From: Tannerella sp. | GTDB taxonomy: Bacteria > Bacteroidota > Bacteroidia > Bacteroidales > Tannerellaceae | DNA length: 5,552 nt | Assembly (NCBI GenBank): GCA_031289515.1 | Contig: JAITPH010000012.1 | Location: 1-5,552, forward strand | Direction of reading: 5' to 3' | Shown: in pieces, positions 1-5,552 of the stretch | How positions within the stretch are numbered: position 1 is the first letter of the stretch | How the letters are laid out: each line of letters begins with the position of its first letter | Notes under the pieces: generated by a model | Seen by the model: the letters and a program-made list of their open reading frames with translations, nothing else | What the model was told of the DNA's origin: nothing | Database searches by the model: none | Position numbers and translations under genes: made by a program

Positions 1-42
1 TTGCGCAAGCCGCAAGCCCAGTACTTGAAACAACATAACCGC

Positions 43-57
43 AAACACAAAATTAAA
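43..57 (+). promoter_or_regulatory. A-rich translation leader before ATG 58
   Basis: AAACACAAAATTAAA lies directly before ATG 58. Bacteroidota genes commonly start after such A-rich, weakly structured leaders without a Shine-Dalgarno box. The candidate start at 187 has a GC-rich upstream context instead (GCGTTTCCGGCA). This favours 58 as the start of the sensor/regulator gene, although the signal peptide position favours 187. Confidence 0.4.
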
Positions 58-3000
58 ATGAAACAGAATCTTATCCCCGCACCGGTAAAGGCGATTCTCC
101 CGACGACCGTTTCGTCCGGCAGTCTGTCAACGCAGACATCCGGCAGACTGTCCGCGCATACATTCGGCAGTCTCGCGTTTCCGGCAATGAGACGACTTCT
201 TTTGTTGATGGCAATATTTTTGATACCCGAATCGGGCATGGCGGAATACAAGTTCCGGACGTTTTCGCCGAAAGACGGCTTGCTTTACGACGGAATTTTT
301 GACATTTGTCAGGATGGCGACGGTTTCATCTGGATGATGATGGAAGCCGAACTGTTTCGTTTCGACGGCTACGACTATAAGAGCTATCACCGAAACTTTG
401 CCGCCATAAAGCCGGATGTCGAATGGCAGTTCTTAGACATGACGGTGGACGGAGAAGGGCGTATCGTCGCCGGTACGAATTACGGACTGTACAGATACGA
501 TAAAAATCATGGCGTTTTCGTTTTTCTTGCCGAAGGAAATGCCGTTCAGACCGTTTTCGACGGCAGGGGCATCCTCTGGAAATACGACAGCGCATGGCAA
601 ATGTTCGACGAAGCGGGCGGCAAATGGTTTTCGCCTGCGACAAAAGGCAACGCCGCCCCGCCTCAAAATACGGTCTCCTGCCATGACGGTACGGATTTCT
701 ACCTGTTCGGTCGCTCCGGAGACATTTACCGGTACAACTATTCCGACAGCATGTTCGAATACCGGGCAAGCCTGCCCCGCGCCGGACAAGTCCGCTATGC
801 AGCCGTAAGAGACGGCAAGATGTGGGTGCACGCAAGCCCGAACATACTGTACAGAATCGACATGACGACATTTACGGTCGACGCAGAAACGGACCTGTTC
901 AAATACACCGGCAAGAACACGCTAAGGTCGTTCCATATCGACCGCAACGGCAAGATTTGGATAGGAACCTTAAAAGGCGTGTATGTATATTCTCCCGACG
1001 CCGGGGAGGTCGTTCATTACGCCCATTCCCCTTCAAATCCCTATGCCTTGCCCAACAATTCGGTCTGGACAATAGACGAAGACAGGCAAAAAAACATTTG
1101 GATAGGCACCTATTCGGGTCATATCTGTTATGTGAATCTGGACGAGGAAGACGCATTTGAAAATTACGGCAGGGAAGAAGGGCGGCTCAACTATTCGCCG
1201 GTCAGTTCGTTCGTGGAAGACGAAAACAGCGTGTGGATAGGTACGGAAGGCGGCGGCGTCAACCGCATGGACAAGAAAAGCGGCCGCTTCAGCTATCTGC
1301 TCCACGACGAGAACGACAGCAACAGTCTTACCTTCAACAGCGTCAAGTCGCTCGTGCTCGACAGCGCCGACAATTTGTGGATAGCAACCTACAAGGGCGG
1401 AATCGACCGCTATCATGTCCCGACGCGCACCTTCAGGCATTACAGGCTTAAATCCGACGGACTGGACGACAGCAGCATCCGCAAGATAGTCGCCGAAAGC
1501 GATTCCGGGCTGTGGGTGGCTTATCAGAACAGGAACATGCGGCTCTCGCTACTTTCGTTCGGCGACAATACGTTCCGCCACGTCGACCTGCCCGACAGCA
1601 GCAATACCGACGCATCCTACATCTTCGACATTTACCGCGACGGCGGCGACAAGCTGTGGGCGCTCAGTTCCGAGCGGCTCTATGCCGTGGATGCAAAGAC
1701 TTTCGAGGCAGTGAACATCGCGTTTCCGGAAGACAGGTACATGAAGTTCCGGACGCTTTGCATGGACGGCTCGTCGAATCTGTGGATCGGCACGGAAGAA
1801 AACGGACTTGTCAGATACAACACCCTGACCGGGCAATTCACTGTATTCCGGCACATCCTCAAGCGCGGAGTAGTTTCCATATTCAGCATTTACAGCGACG
1901 GCGATTCCTGCCTGTGGCTCGGCACAAACAGCGGTCTTGTACGCTACAATACCCGCGACAGCGCCTTCCTGCGCTACAACAGCAGCGACGGCATTCAGGG
2001 TCAGGTAAGCTATCCCTTGGCGATGATGCGGGCGGGGGACGGCAAGATTTATTACGGTCTGACGAACGGATTTACGGTTATCGATCCCGGCAGGATAAAA
2101 GTCAACAGCCATTTGCCGGAAGCATTCATCTCCGACTTTTTTATTGATTACCGGCCGGCTGTTCCCCCTTACGGCGACGACGGAAAAACGGTTGTACTAC
2201 GTCACGACCAGTCCAATTTCGGCTTCCGCTTCTCGTCGGACAATTATCTGATGCCCGAAAAAAACATGTTCCGTTACAGGCTGCTCGGCTATCACGACGA
2301 GTGGGTCGAGGCAAACGTCTCGAATCCGGTGGTGCAGTACTCGAAAACGCCGCCCGGCACATATCGTTTCGAGATAGTGGCGATAAACAACGACGGCATA
2401 AGCAGCGACCGGATAACTTCGGTGAAGATTGTCCGCAAGCCCGCGCCCTGGCTCAGCCTGCCCGCGTATCTGCTTTACCTTGCGCTGGCGATTGCCGTCA
2501 TGTCCTTTATAATGCGATACTACAGGGAGCGTAAAAAGCTGAAGCTGCAGCTCTGTCTCGACGGCATGGAAAAGAACAAGCAGGAAGAGATACGTCAGGC
2601 GCAGATGCTTTTTTTCACCAACATATCGCACGATTTCAAAACGCCCATCTCGCTGATAATGGCAACGGCCGACAAGTTGCGGCAGAACGGCCTGACGGAA
2701 AAACACTACCGTATACTGATGAACAATTCGCGCCGCCTGCTCGGTCTCGTCGACGAGGTGATGCTGATGCGGACAATAGATAACGGCAAGTTTAAATTCG
2801 ACGCGCAACCGACCGCCCTCAACGAACATGTCCGCGATATAGCAGCCGATTTCTCGGAATACGGCGAGCAGAGGAATATCCGTTTCACGGTCGAGTTCGA
2901 CGACGCGATACCTTCGCCTCTCCGTGTCGACAGGCGCGTCGTCGAGAAGATACTGATGAATCTGCTCAACAATTCGTTCCGTTTCACCGGCGACGGCGGC

Positions 3001-4221
3001 CGTATCCGCGTGCGGACGCTGGCGGAACACCGGCATTTCACGCCGCAGTATGCCACCGGCATGGAGATTGTAGCGCCGACGGCGCCGTCGGCGGACAGGT
3101 TTTTCTTGATGGTCGTCGACGATTCCGGCATCGGGATAGCGGGGGAAGAGCTGTCGAAAGTATTCGAGCGGTTTTACAAGTCGAATCTTCAGGGCGGGGG
3201 AACAGGCATCGGCCTCTCGCTCGTAAAGAGCCTCGTTACGGCGTGCGGGGGAGGCCTGTCCATCTGGAGCGACGGAGGCAGGGGCACGGAGATTGCCGTC
3301 CGGCTGCCGTTTTCGGACGCGGCGGAGGACGCGGCAGCGGAGGAGGCAGCGGAGGCAGCTGAGGCGGCAGCGGGGGACGCAGCGGAGGCATGCAAAAACG
3401 ACGTCCAGCTGAAAAAAAGCCTGCAGCAGGACGTAGACCCCAAGCTGCTGCACAACGTCTCGAAGCGGATATTGCTTGTCGAGGACAATGCCGACATGCG
3501 CCGTTTCATCGCCGACGCACTGTCCGGCGAGTATAAAGTCATTCAGGCAGGCGACGGCGTCGAGGCATCGGAGCTGTTGCGAAAGACGGTTGCAGACCTG
3601 GTCATAAGCGATATAATGATGCCACGGAAAGACGGCATAACGTTGAGCCGCGAGATAAAAACCGATCTGCGGACGTCGCACATACCGGTGATACTGCTGA
3701 CGGCAAAGACCGGAATGGACAGCAAAATCGAGGGCGCGGATTCGGGAGCCGACGTTTATGTCGAGAAGCCGGTCGATTTCGAATTGCTCAAGCTGACCGT
3801 CCGCAACATCTTCAGTCACCGGCAGACGGTCAGGGACTACTATGCGCGGAACTATTTCGCCGACAGCGGCGAACTGTCGTCGAACGAACTCGACAACCGC
3901 TTTCTGACCGATCTGGTCGCCGTAATCGACCGCCACATTACCGATTCCCGCCTCGACGTTCATACCATAGCCGCCGGAATGTCGATGAGCCGCAGCAAGC
4001 TCTACCGCAAGATGAAGGCATTAACCGGAAAGTCGATAGTGGAATTTATACTCAACCACCGCTTGCGGAAGGCAGCCCGCCTGCTGATCGAGAAGCAGAT
4101 GCCAATTCAGGACGTAATGTGCAGCGTAGGCATCGAAAGTCAGGCATATTTCACGCGCGCATTCAAGGAAGCCTTTGGCGATACGCCCCTCGTCTTCGTC
4201 TCCAAGCACAGGAAAACGTAG
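58..4221 (+). CDS. Hybrid two-component system sensor histidine kinase/response regulator (HTCS), AraC-type output
   Basis: A single-chain sensor and transcription regulator of the Bacteroidota HTCS family; members usually sense oligosaccharides in the periplasm and switch on a nearby operon. Numbered from ATG 58 (1387 aa): hydrophobic signal segment MRRLLLLMAIFLIP from residue 44; about 14 Reg_prop blades (residues 60-680, with motifs such as KIWIGT, NIWIGT, SVWIGT, NLWIGT), matching two seven-bladed propellers; a Y_Y_Y domain (686-796); a membrane span (801-821, LPAYLLYLALAIAVMSF); HisKA with phospho-acceptor H858 in NISHDFKTP; HATPase_c (955-1085) with N-box LMNLLNNSFRFT and G-boxes DDSGIGI and GGGTGIGLSL; an Ala/Glu linker (1087-1111); a receiver (1136-1248) with E1142/D1143, phospho-acceptor D1185 in SDIMMP, T1215 and K1237; and an AraC HTH pair (1279-1381). 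All key residues are present, so it should be active. ATG 58 has an A-rich leader and marks a shift to coding-like composition. ATG 187 would give 1344 aa with a textbook signal peptide. Frame is also open to TTG 1. The ligand is unknown. Confidence 0.93.
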   Translation: MKQNLIPAPVKAILPTTVSSGSLSTQTSGRLSAHTFGSLAFPAMRRLLLLMAIFLIPESGMAEYKFRTFSPKDGLLYDGIFDICQDGDGFIWMMMEAELFRFDGYDYKSYHRNFAAIKPDVEWQFLDMTVDGEGRIVAGTNYGLYRYDKNHGVFVFLAEGNAVQTVFDGRGILWKYDSAWQMFDEAGGKWFSPATKGNAAPPQNTVSCHDGTDFYLFGRSGDIYRYNYSDSMFEYRASLPRAGQVRYAAVRDGKMWVHASPNILYRIDMTTFTVDAETDLFKYTGKNTLRSFHIDRNGKIWIGTLKGVYVYSPDAGEVVHYAHSPSNPYALPNNSVWTIDEDRQKNIWIGTYSGHICYVNLDEEDAFENYGREEGRLNYSPVSSFVEDENSVWIGTEGGGVNRMDKKSGRFSYLLHDENDSNSLTFNSVKSLVLDSADNLWIATYKGGIDRYHVPTRTFRHYRLKSDGLDDSSIRKIVAESDSGLWVAYQNRNMRLSLLSFGDNTFRHVDLPDSSNTDASYIFDIYRDGGDKLWALSSERLYAVDAKTFEAVNIAFPEDRYMKFRTLCMDGSSNLWIGTEENGLVRYNTLTGQFTVFRHILKRGVVSIFSIYSDGDSCLWLGTNSGLVRYNTRDSAFLRYNSSDGIQGQVSYPLAMMRAGDGKIYYGLTNGFTVIDPGRIKVNSHLPEAFISDFFIDYRPAVPPYGDDGKTVVLRHDQSNFGFRFSSDNYLMPEKNMFRYRLLGYHDEWVEANVSNPVVQYSKTPPGTYRFEIVAINNDGISSDRITSVKIVRKPAPWLSLPAYLLYLALAIAVMSFIMRYYRERKKLKLQLCLDGMEKNKQEEIRQAQMLFFTNISHDFKTPISLIMATADKLRQNGLTEKHYRILMNNSRRLLGLVDEVMLMRTIDNGKFKFDAQPTALNEHVRDIAADFSEYGEQRNIRFTVEFDDAIPSPLRVDRRVVEKILMNLLNNSFRFTGDGGRIRVRTLAEHRHFTPQYATGMEIVAPTAPSADRFFLMVVDDSGIGIAGEELSKVFERFYKSNLQGGGTGIGLSLVKSLVTACGGGLSIWSDGGRGTEIAVRLPFSDAAEDAAAEEAAEAAEAAAGDAAEACKNDVQLKKSLQQDVDPKLLHNVSKRILLVEDNADMRRFIADALSGEYKVIQAGDGVEASELLRKTVADLVISDIMMPRKDGITLSREIKTDLRTSHIPVILLTAKTGMDSKIEGADSGADVYVEKPVDFELLKLTVRNIFSHRQTVRDYYARNYFADSGELSSNELDNRFLTDLVAVIDRHITDSRLDVHTIAAGMSMSRSKLYRKMKALTGKSIVEFILNHRLRKAARLLIEKQMPIQDVMCSVGIESQAYFTRAFKEAFGDTPLVFVSKHRKT
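115..186 (+). repeat. Three imperfect 24-nt tandem repeats ending at ATG 187
   Basis: Units at 115-138, 139-162 and 163-186 each begin TCCGGCAG or TTCGGCAG. Units 1 and 2 match along most of their length; unit 3 is more diverged in its second half. The unit length is a multiple of three, and in the sensor gene's frame the units read SGSLSTQT, SGRLSAHT and FGSLAFPA. The array ends exactly at the base before ATG 187. If translation starts at 58, it is a Ser/Thr-rich N-terminal extension ahead of the signal segment; if it starts at 187, it is 5' untranslated sequence. Confidence 0.6.
3319..3390 (+). repeat. Low-complexity GCN/GAG tract encoding an Ala/Glu linker
   Basis: Twenty-four codons are almost all GCG, GCA, GAG or GAC and encode 15 Ala, 6 Glu, 2 Asp and 1 Gly. 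The tract joins the end of the kinase ATPase domain (VRLPFSD) to the region before the receiver domain. It is probably a helical spacer. Its repetitive units, such as GCAGCGGAGG, suggest growth by replication slippage; the reading frame is intact. Confidence 0.65.
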
Positions 4222-4225
4222 CCGT

Positions 4226-4259
4226 GTATTGATTCCCCTCCACAGGAGGGAATCAATAC
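4226..4259 (+). terminator. Strong hairpin after the sensor gene, possible terminator or mRNA 3' end stabiliser
   Basis: The left arm 4226-4241 (GTATTGATTCCCCTCC) pairs with the right arm 4245-4259 (GGAGGGAATCAATAC) through 15 base pairs with one bulged C and an ACA loop. It begins five bases after the stop codon of the sensor gene. No T-run follows on either strand, so it does not meet the usual rule for an intrinsic terminator. It may still end transcription in this phylum, or mark a processed, stabilised mRNA end. Confidence 0.5.
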
Positions 4260-4327
4260 CGCGCCCACCGTCATTGCGGAGGTAACAACATTCTCAAAAA
4301 AAGAAAAAATTATACGGTTTTCGCATT

Positions 4328-4368
4328 TTTATCGCAAAATACTTTTTTATGAAAATTATTTATCGCAA
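4328..4368 (+). promoter_or_regulatory. Paired 10-bp direct repeat TTTATCGCAA, candidate operator
   Basis: TTTATCGCAA occurs exactly at 4328-4337 and again at 4359-4368. The start-to-start distance is 31 bp, close to three helical turns, so both copies face the same side of the DNA. The downstream copy overlaps the first bases of the candidate -7 element. Direct repeats on one helical face are the usual form of sites bound by AraC-family dimers; the regulator encoded just upstream is an obvious candidate, but binding is inferred only. Confidence 0.4.
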
Positions 4369-4373
4369 CTTTG
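4343..4373 (+). promoter_or_regulatory. Candidate Bacteroidota-type promoter for the lipoprotein gene
   Basis: CAACTTTG (4366-4373) differs from the Bacteroidota -7 consensus TAnnTTTG only at the first base. About 20 bases upstream lies a T-rich stretch (TTTTTTATG, 4343-4351), a weak match to the -33 TTTG element. Transcription would begin near 4379-4384 and leave a leader of about 45 bases before ATG 4428. The weak -33 element would fit a promoter that needs an activator. Confidence 0.5.
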
Positions 4374-4427
4374 CAACCGGTTATAATAATAATCAAAAAC
4401 AAAAAAACATTTTAAAATTTTAAATTT

Positions 4428-4529
4428 ATGAAGCGATTAGCTATTTTACTGATTTGCATCCATTGCCTGACGTCGTGCAACAACGAGGTGGGAGATGACC
4501 CCGAAAATAAGGGGGGGGGAATTGTATAA
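4428..4529 (+). CDS. Lipoprotein signal peptide and N-terminus of the fimbrillin-like gene, frame ending early after a G9 tract
   Basis: This 33-codon frame begins MKRLAILLICIHCLTSC: two basic residues, a hydrophobic core and a lipobox (LTSC) with the lipidated cysteine at residue 17. A polar, acidic linker follows (NNEVGDDPENK), as in surface-exposed Bacteroidota lipoproteins. The run of nine G then encodes GGG and the frame stops at TAA 4527-4529 after I-V. The start has an A/T-only leader and a candidate promoter. The signal peptide clearly belongs to the large open frame that continues in the -1 frame; it is listed apart only because the two do not join as sequenced. In this state the product would be at most a 17-residue lipopeptide after processing. 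Confidence 0.8.
   Translation: MKRLAILLICIHCLTSCNNEVGDDPENKGGGIV
4511..4519 (+). repeat. Homopolymeric G9 tract, candidate slipped-strand switch
   Basis: Nine consecutive G sit 28 codons into the lipoprotein gene, in the linker just after the signal peptide. No other G run in the window exceeds five or six. Working through the frames: with 10, 7 or 13 G the signal peptide joins the large downstream frame (K-G-G-G-N-C-I-T at 10 G); with 9 G it stops at 4527-4529; with 8 G it stops at TAA 4558-4560 after K-G-G-E-L-Y. Only one of three frames is productive, as in an on/off contingency locus. Confidence 0.8.
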
Positions 4530-5552
4530 CCCTCTTTTTTCCCGACGCTGCCAGCGTTAACGTGTACAGTACCGCAACCGAAAGCGAGTGTACGGTTGAT
4601 TCCGTCTGGGTGCTCGTGTTCAACGGCACAAACCTGATCCATTCCGAAATTATAGGCGGCTCGAAGATTTTAAACAACGGACAGGCAACGCAACTGCTGC
4701 CGCAACTGTCGTCGTTCACTCCGGCAAGCGGAGACAGGATAATATGTATCGCAAATTCCGACGCAGGCTCTACTACAAACCTGTCGGGTCTTACGCCGGA
4801 CAATATCAACCAGTATTTCAAACTGGAAAAGCATCAGTTTTATTCGGGCGACGAAAAACTGCCGATGTACGGCGAAATCGCAAGCTGGCCATCCTCGTAT
4901 ACCTGCGAAATGACTCGCGCCGTCGCCAAGATACAGGTTCAAATGGGCGAAAGCGTACAGGATGCGACAGGCAATTTCAACGCCGAAACGGTTGTCTGGG
5001 GAATATATCACTATCCCTTCGCAGGCGGATATGTGAAACCCGCTTCACCGATAGCTGGAATAGCCGTTCCTTCGGCCGGTCCCGACTTCTTCGGCTTTTA
5101 CGACCGGAGGCTGCTGCAAAAGACAAATGCCACAAACGCCGCGAAAACGGTTTACATATATGAATATCCCTTCGGAACGAAAAATTTCAAGGGCGTTACA
5201 TTAGATATTAACAGTTTTAACAAAAGCCGTATTTGCCTGCTTCTTGCAAAAATAACAGGTACTACGGATACTTCCTACTACCGCCTTGACTTCCACGATC
5301 CTGTTACAGGAAAATATCTCGACATAGAGCGTAATCACCATTATCTGTTTACGATAAACCGTGTCAAAAGCGAAGGCTATACCGGAAGGGATTCGATTTA
5401 CGAGGCTTTGAACAATCCCGGCAGCAACCTTGAATATACTGTTATGGTAAACGAGAACTGGGCGCTTTCGACTTTATCAAACGGTCAGTACGGCCTTTCG
5501 GTAAGCAGCGATACGATACTGGATGCGGGCAAGCCGTTCAGGATAAAGGCTC
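4511..5552 (+). CDS. Fimbrillin/Mfa2-like (DUF4906-like) surface protein body, out of frame with its signal peptide, 3' end cut by the window
   Basis: This frame is open from 4511 (just after TAA 4508-4510) to the window end, 347 codons, and has no good start of its own. It reads GGGNCITLFFPDAASVNVYS after the tract. Its first part carries the pattern of Bacteroidota fimbrillin-like lipoproteins: a strand with VNVYSTATE, then VDSVWVLVFNG, then a QLLPQLSSF segment and RIICIANSD. Later come TRAVAKIQVQ (about 4913) and ERNHHYLFTINRV (about 5327-5365), followed by EALNNPGSNLEYTV and an ENWAL segment; these are typical of the Mfa-like and minor fimbrial/tip families, which form beta-sandwich domains outside the outer membrane. 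Joined to the signal peptide, the product would exceed 375 residues. The long, undecayed frame with normal codon use argues for a working gene or a very recent mutation. Family placement is from motif memory, so the exact subfamily is uncertain. Confidence 0.75.

Larger units (their letters stand above)
4260..4427 (+). other. AT-rich intergenic region and 5' leader of the lipoprotein gene
   Basis: No gene was seen here. The first 40 bases are mixed in composition; from about 4297 the sequence is strongly AT-rich and holds the promoter-like elements and direct repeat listed separately. The end, TTTTAAAATTTTAAATTT (4410-4427), is an A/T-only leader directly before ATG 4428, suited to the Shine-Dalgarno-independent starts of Bacteroidota. 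The 8-bp palindrome AACCGGTT (4375-4382) lies at about the expected transcription start. Confidence 0.55.

Noticed and set aside
1..57. TTG at position 1 as the start of the regulator
   Set aside because: It would add 19 basic residues before ATG 58, has no visible upstream context in the window, and moves the signal segment even further inside the protein. The open frame is noted, but ATG 58 or 187 is more plausible.
2197..3963. Long 588-codon open frame on the minus strand
   Set aside because: It lies fully antisense to the kinase, receiver and Y_Y_Y domains, whose catalytic motifs are all intact on the plus strand. Its product shows no recognisable domain; it is a by-product of codon use in the real gene.
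4222..4427. Invertible promoter, the usual phase switch in Bacteroidota
   Set aside because: I saw no pair of separated inverted repeats flanking the promoter. The only strong inverted repeat (4226-4259) has a 3-nt loop, and no recombinase gene is in the window.
4441..4821. Minus-strand open frames across the start of the lipoprotein gene
   Set aside because: They are antisense to the signal peptide and the fimbrillin-like N-terminal strand; no leader, promoter or domain supports them.
4744..5163. 139-codon plus-strand frame in the lipoprotein region
   Set aside because: It overlaps the fimbrillin-like body in another frame, and its Arg/Lys-rich product has no recognisable motif, while the other frame shows family motifs throughout.
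4428..5552. Simple decayed pseudogene
   Set aside because: Not excluded, but only one frame change is seen, it falls exactly at a nine-G run, and 347 codons downstream stay open with motifs intact, which fits a switch or a homopolymer miscall better than decay.

Overview
The window looks like chromosomal DNA from a Bacteroidota (probably Bacteroidales) bacterium of moderate GC content. Three things point there: a one-protein hybrid two-component system with the domain order typical of that phylum, a fimbrillin-like surface lipoprotein, and start sites preceded by A-rich leaders instead of Shine-Dalgarno boxes, one of them with a TAnnTTTG-like -7 promoter element. Species cannot be named from the sequence alone.

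Layout. Nearly all of the first 4.2 kb is one plus-strand gene. It encodes an intact hybrid sensor/regulator: signal peptide, 14 propeller blades, Y_Y_Y domain, one membrane span, histidine kinase, receiver and AraC-type DNA-binding domain. Its N-terminus is uncertain (ATG at 58 or 187), and the stretch between these starts is made largely of three in-frame 24-nt imperfect repeats. After the stop at 4221 comes a 206-bp intergenic region with a strong hairpin, then an AT-rich promoter region carrying an exact 10-bp direct repeat (TTTATCGCAA twice, 31 bp apart).

The second gene starts at 4428 with a clear lipoprotein signal peptide, but 28 codons in it meets a run of nine G (4511-4519). As sequenced, the frame ends at 4529 after 33 codons. 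The -1 frame after the tract is open from 4511 to the window end (347 codons) and encodes a fimbrillin/Mfa2-like (DUF4906-like) surface protein. Ten, seven or thirteen G would join signal peptide and body; eight or nine do not. This is the form of a slipped-strand, phase-variable (contingency) gene caught in the OFF state. A sequencing error in the homopolymer, or a simple pseudogene, is the main alternative.

How the parts may work together (inference): the sensor/regulator detects a ligand in the periplasm and controls the adjacent surface-protein operon through the repeated site at its promoter, while the G tract adds a random on/off switch at translation. The second gene is cut by the window end, so any further fimbrial or polysaccharide-utilisation genes downstream cannot be seen.
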